From Falsiruegeria litorea R37 (GTDB lineage Bacteria > Pseudomonadota > Alphaproteobacteria > Rhodobacterales > Rhodobacteraceae): a stretch of 64,000 nucleotides of DNA. Location of the stretch: assembly GCF_900172225.1 (NCBI RefSeq), contig NZ_FWFO01000001.1:1178001-1242000 (forward strand), given 5' to 3'. Made by a program: the position numbers and the translations under genes. This document shows positions 61,462 through 64,000 of this stretch, piece after piece. The stretch's first letter is position 1, and each line of letters opens with the position of its first letter. The notes beneath the pieces were generated by a model that had not been told where the DNA came from, made no database searches, and worked only from the letters and a program-made list of their open reading frames with translations.

Positions 61462-62277
61462 TTACTCCTTTTTGCCCGGACCTGGGGTCCCAAGGATGTA
61501 ACTGCCCACGACAAATCGACCTTGATGTGTCGCACTGCTGTCAGCTTCTTGTGCAGCGCGCGCCTGAGCGTTGATCGTCTGCAACATCTCCTGCGCCATT
61601 GCACTTGCTGATGCCTCAAGGTCCGCAATCGAGGTTTCTGAGAGGTGAGAGTACCGTACCGCGCGGTCGAAGTTGCGCGCCTCACCTGCCTTGGCGATCA
61701 GATTTTGCGTGGCCGCCTCAAGATGCGCCGACAGGGTCGCCTGATAGGCTGCGACCTGTTCTTGGGTTCCAGCTGCGGGCAGGAACGCGTGAGTGAGTAG
61801 ACGATAGTCGCCATCTGCCGTCTCGGCCACGATCCCTTGATCCATCAACGTGCGCAGAACGGTGCCCGGAGCCATGTCGATATGAGCCCGTCGGATCAGC
61901 TCATCAAACCCAGGATGATCGCCGTTCGATTTGCGGGGTAAATCTCGGGGCGTTCCGTCGGCAGCCTGATAATCCGGAGACGTGGCCCAATGGCTGATCA
62001 CCTGGGCAGCGGCGCTGGATCGGCGTCTATGGGGGGTGTCGAGTGAGGATGATCGCAATCGTTTTACGTCTTTTCGGTGCAGTCCAGTCATCAGGCTGAT
62101 CCGGCTGTCACTCAGCGGAGCCTCTGACTCTCGATCCGCCGCTGTAAGAAGAGCTTGCTTGAGCGCTTCGTTGGCCGTTCCCAAGGTAACCCCATTTGCC
62201 AGCATGGCACGGGCCAGGGGCACAAGAAGCGCGGCAAGCGCGGCTTCGAAAGGGTCTGTGGGGGCGGGTGTGGACAT
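61462..62277 (-). CDS. DUF6502 family protein (possible DNA-binding)
   Basis: A 271-residue soluble protein, mostly helical. Near residues 57-75 SDSRISLMTGLHRKDVKRLR looks like a helix-turn-helix, so a DNA-binding role is possible. A second helical region contains AAYQATLSAHLEAATQNLIAKAGEARNFDRAVRYSHL. No signal peptide. Upstream partner of the DUF5666 gene. Start ATG 62277. It is divergent from the adenylation-domain gene across about 150 bp. Confidence 0.82.
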   Translation of the reverse strand: MSTPAPTDPFEAALAALLVPLARAMLANGVTLGTANEALKQALLTAADRESEAPLSDSRISLMTGLHRKDVKRLRSSSLDTPHRRRSSAAAQVISHWATSPDYQAADGTPRDLPRKSNGDHPGFDELIRRAHIDMAPGTVLRTLMDQGIVAETADGDYRLLTHAFLPAAGTQEQVAAYQATLSAHLEAATQNLIAKAGEARNFDRAVRYSHLSETSIADLEASASAMAQEMLQTINAQARAAQEADSSATHQGRFVVGSYILGTPGPGKKE

Positions 62278-62430
62278 CTGGAGACTCTACGAGGTTTGGA
62301 CCGCCTTATCATTAATACTCTGTTTACTCATTCAACGGTTTCGTGACGGGCTTGTGAGGTTTTGTGTATTCTAATGGGAAATATTCCCATTATCAAATGG
62401 ACGTGATCCATCAACCAAAGGGAGAGCGTC

Positions 62431-64000
62431 ATGCAAGATGTTGCGATTGATTATCTGAAAGAGTTCCAGCCGCTCAGCCACTCGGACGCAGGGGAGCGCT
62501 GCCTGACGGGGCTGTCCAGGCTTAGTCAGCAGGACCAGATCCAGTTTCTGTCGTTTGGGTGGGGGCCAGACATCCCGCCGCGCCACGCGACCATCGCCGA
62601 TGCCCTGCGTCATCAGATGCAGGCCCAGCCCGAGCGTGTGGCCGTCGAATGCGCGGGCCACGCGCTGAATTATCAGGCGCTGGACGAGGCATCTAACCGA
62701 CTGGCTGCAGTGCTGACCTTGTATGGGGTTGGACGCGGAGATGCCGTCTGCCTTTATCTGCACCGCTCGATTGAAATGATTGTGGGCATTGTCGCGGCCA
62801 TGAAACTTGGCGCGGCCTATGTGCCGCAGCACGTGGGGGTGGCTCCGGTTGAGATGCTGCGCCACATCGCGGATGTGACCGACGCCAAAGTCATTCTGAG
62901 CCTCAGCAGCTTGGCGGATCAGATCCCGGTTGCACCTCATCAAACCCTGATCACCATCGACACGATCATGTTCGACCCGATGCTGGACGCGCCCGCGCCG
63001 GATCTGGTGAAACACGCGGCCCGACCGCAAGACCTGGCGATGATCCTTTTCACTTCGGGTACAACGGGGGTGCCAAATGGGGTTCAGGTGACCCACGGCA
63101 ATCTGGCCAACATCCTGCTGACGTCTCCGGGGGATCTGGGCATGGTCCCGGGGATGCGGGTGGGGCAGATCCTGTCCATCGCCTTTGACATGGCCGCGTG
63201 GGAAACGCTGGGGGCTCTGTCCAACGGTGCAACTCTGGTGATCCGGGGCAAATCCATCCAAGAGACGGCCGAGGTGGTCGATGTGCTGATCGCCACGCCT
63301 TCAATCCTGAACTCGCTGGACGCCGACCGGTGTCAGCAGATCAAAGTGGCCGCCGTGGCGGGCGAACCTTGCCCGCGCCCGCTGGCCGACACATGGTCGT
63401 CGTTATGCACTTTCTACAATTCCTGCGGACCGACCGAAACGACGATCATCAACACCGCCGAGCCGCACGCGCCCGACAAGCCGGTGCTGTCCATCGGGCG
63501 CCCGACGCCAAACAACACCGTCTACATTCTGGACGAACAGCTGCGCCCGCTTCCCATCGGTCACAAGGGAGAGATGTGGGCGGGCGGCGACTGTGTCACG
63601 GTCGGTTATCTCGCCAACCCGGAACTGACGGCGGATCGCTATCGCCCCGATCCGTTCCGCCCCGGCCACATGATGTTCCGCACCCGTGATCTGGGCCGTT
63701 GGACCGAAACCGGAGAGTTGGAGCATTTCGGTCGCGTCGACGATCTGGTCAAGGTGCGCGGTTTCCGCGTGGAACTGGATAGCGTGTCCGGCGCATTGGA
63801 GGCGTCAGAGTGCTGCGAACAGGCGGTGACGTTGAAATTCGACAACCGCAATCTGGTCAGCTTCATCTCTCCGGTCTGGGCCTGTCCCAAACGCGCTGCC
63901 GCATCAGTGGCCGAGCGCCTGCCGTACTATTGCAGCCCCACATTTGTCATACCGCTGGACGGTCTGCCCCGCACCGCACGCGGCAAGCTGGACAAGCGTT
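62431..64000 (+). CDS. NRPS-type adenylation protein (partial, runs off right edge)
   Basis: 523 codons visible from ATG 62431 (MQDVAIDYLKEFQPLSHSD), no stop before the edge. The start has GGGAGAGC upstream. A short N-terminal linker precedes the adenylation domain. Core motifs are A2/A3 ILFTSGTTGVPNG, A4-like AFDMAAWETL, A5 NSCGPTETT, A7 FRTRDLGRW, A8 GRVDDLVKVRGFRVEL and A10 RTARGKLDK. The A5 motif has Cys where Tyr is usual. Probably the loading or first module of a nonribosomal or hybrid peptide product; substrate not predicted. Confidence 0.9.
   Translation, partial: MQDVAIDYLKEFQPLSHSDAGERCLTGLSRLSQQDQIQFLSFGWGPDIPPRHATIADALRHQMQAQPERVAVECAGHALNYQALDEASNRLAAVLTLYGVGRGDAVCLYLHRSIEMIVGIVAAMKLGAAYVPQHVGVAPVEMLRHIADVTDAKVILSLSSLADQIPVAPHQTLITIDTIMFDPMLDAPAPDLVKHAARPQDLAMILFTSGTTGVPNGVQVTHGNLANILLTSPGDLGMVPGMRVGQILSIAFDMAAWETLGALSNGATLVIRGKSIQETAEVVDVLIATPSILNSLDADRCQQIKVAAVAGEPCPRPLADTWSSLCTFYNSCGPTETTIINTAEPHAPDKPVLSIGRPTPNNTVYILDEQLRPLPIGHKGEMWAGGDCVTVGYLANPELTADRYRPDPFRPGHMMFRTRDLGRWTETGELEHFGRVDDLVKVRGFRVELDSVSGALEASECCEQAVTLKFDNRNLVSFISPVWACPKRAAASVAERLPYYCSPTFVIPLDGLPRTARGKLDKR

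Noticed and set aside
1-64000. Insertion sequences, prophage or plasmid functions
   Set aside because: No transposase, integrase, phage structural or replication genes were seen, and no target-site duplications.

Overview
The window looks like chromosomal DNA of a Roseobacter-group alphaproteobacterium (Rhodobacterales). The case rests on family content and gene order: NDUFA12 next to an MlaD-type protein, DUF2155 and Aat; a Hint_2-domain protein; DUF3108, DUF2312 and DUF2946-like genes; a PCu(A)C copper chaperone; a ScfR/PrpR-type regulator; and an HpsN-like member of the histidinol dehydrogenase family. Codon use is generally GC-rich. No rRNA, tRNA, CRISPR array, intact insertion sequence or prophage was recognised. 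All identifications come from reading the sequence; no database search was run.

Layout. 1-9.9 kb: a PiT phosphate permease (cut by the left edge), a Nudix hydrolase, 6-phosphogluconate dehydrogenase plus an SDR, HrpB helicase, a DUF3108 protein, MeaB GTPase and a CobB-type sirtuin. 10-16.8 kb: a copper pair (DUF2946-like, PCuAC), rpmB with its terminator, an unexplained stretch of about 0.9 kb, a LysR gene divergent from an HpsN-like dehydrogenase, a GST coupled to a small secreted cysteine protein, and a Hint protein. 16.9-21.2 kb: lepA flanked by two orphan genes. 21.4-25 kb: zinc uptake (znuA divergent from zur-znuC-znuB, with two Zur-box-like sites between them) and an ArsR regulator carrying the two cysteines of SqrR/BigR sulfide sensors. 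25.5-33.8 kb: a GlxA/AraC regulator, clpP, clpX, RidA, NDUFA12, mlaD, DUF2155, aat, accC, accB and a PAS-LuxR regulator.

33.9-44.4 kb: a thiolase/acyl-CoA synthetase pair, a glycosyltransferase, and a five-gene HAAT-type ABC importer divergent from a ScfR-type regulator. Two identical TTGCGCAATAA sites lie in the divergent promoter, and the grouping suggests uptake and CoA activation of a carboxylate. 44.5-49.1 kb: a signalling unit of receiver protein, small membrane protein and a sodium-solute-symporter/histidine-kinase fusion, followed by an orphan FliM/FliN-like protein. 49.1-51.4 kb: a persulfide/sulfur operon (DUF442 phosphatase-like protein, two YeeE/YedE halves, ETHE1-like dioxygenase). 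51.6-55 kb: small Rhodobacterales proteins and modABC.

55-62.3 kb is the least conventional part. It holds a secreted protein with 45-residue repeats, an ECF sigma factor, an anti-sigma factor and a subtilisin-like (S8) protease in one direction. Next to them are a secreted proline-rich protein and, convergently, a DUF6502/DUF5666 pair. I propose this as a possible cell-surface regulatory and proteolytic module. The window ends inside an NRPS-type adenylation protein.

Three copies of a roughly 75-bp GC-rich hairpin element (4.3, 10.0 and 36.5 kb) form a dispersed intergenic repeat family.
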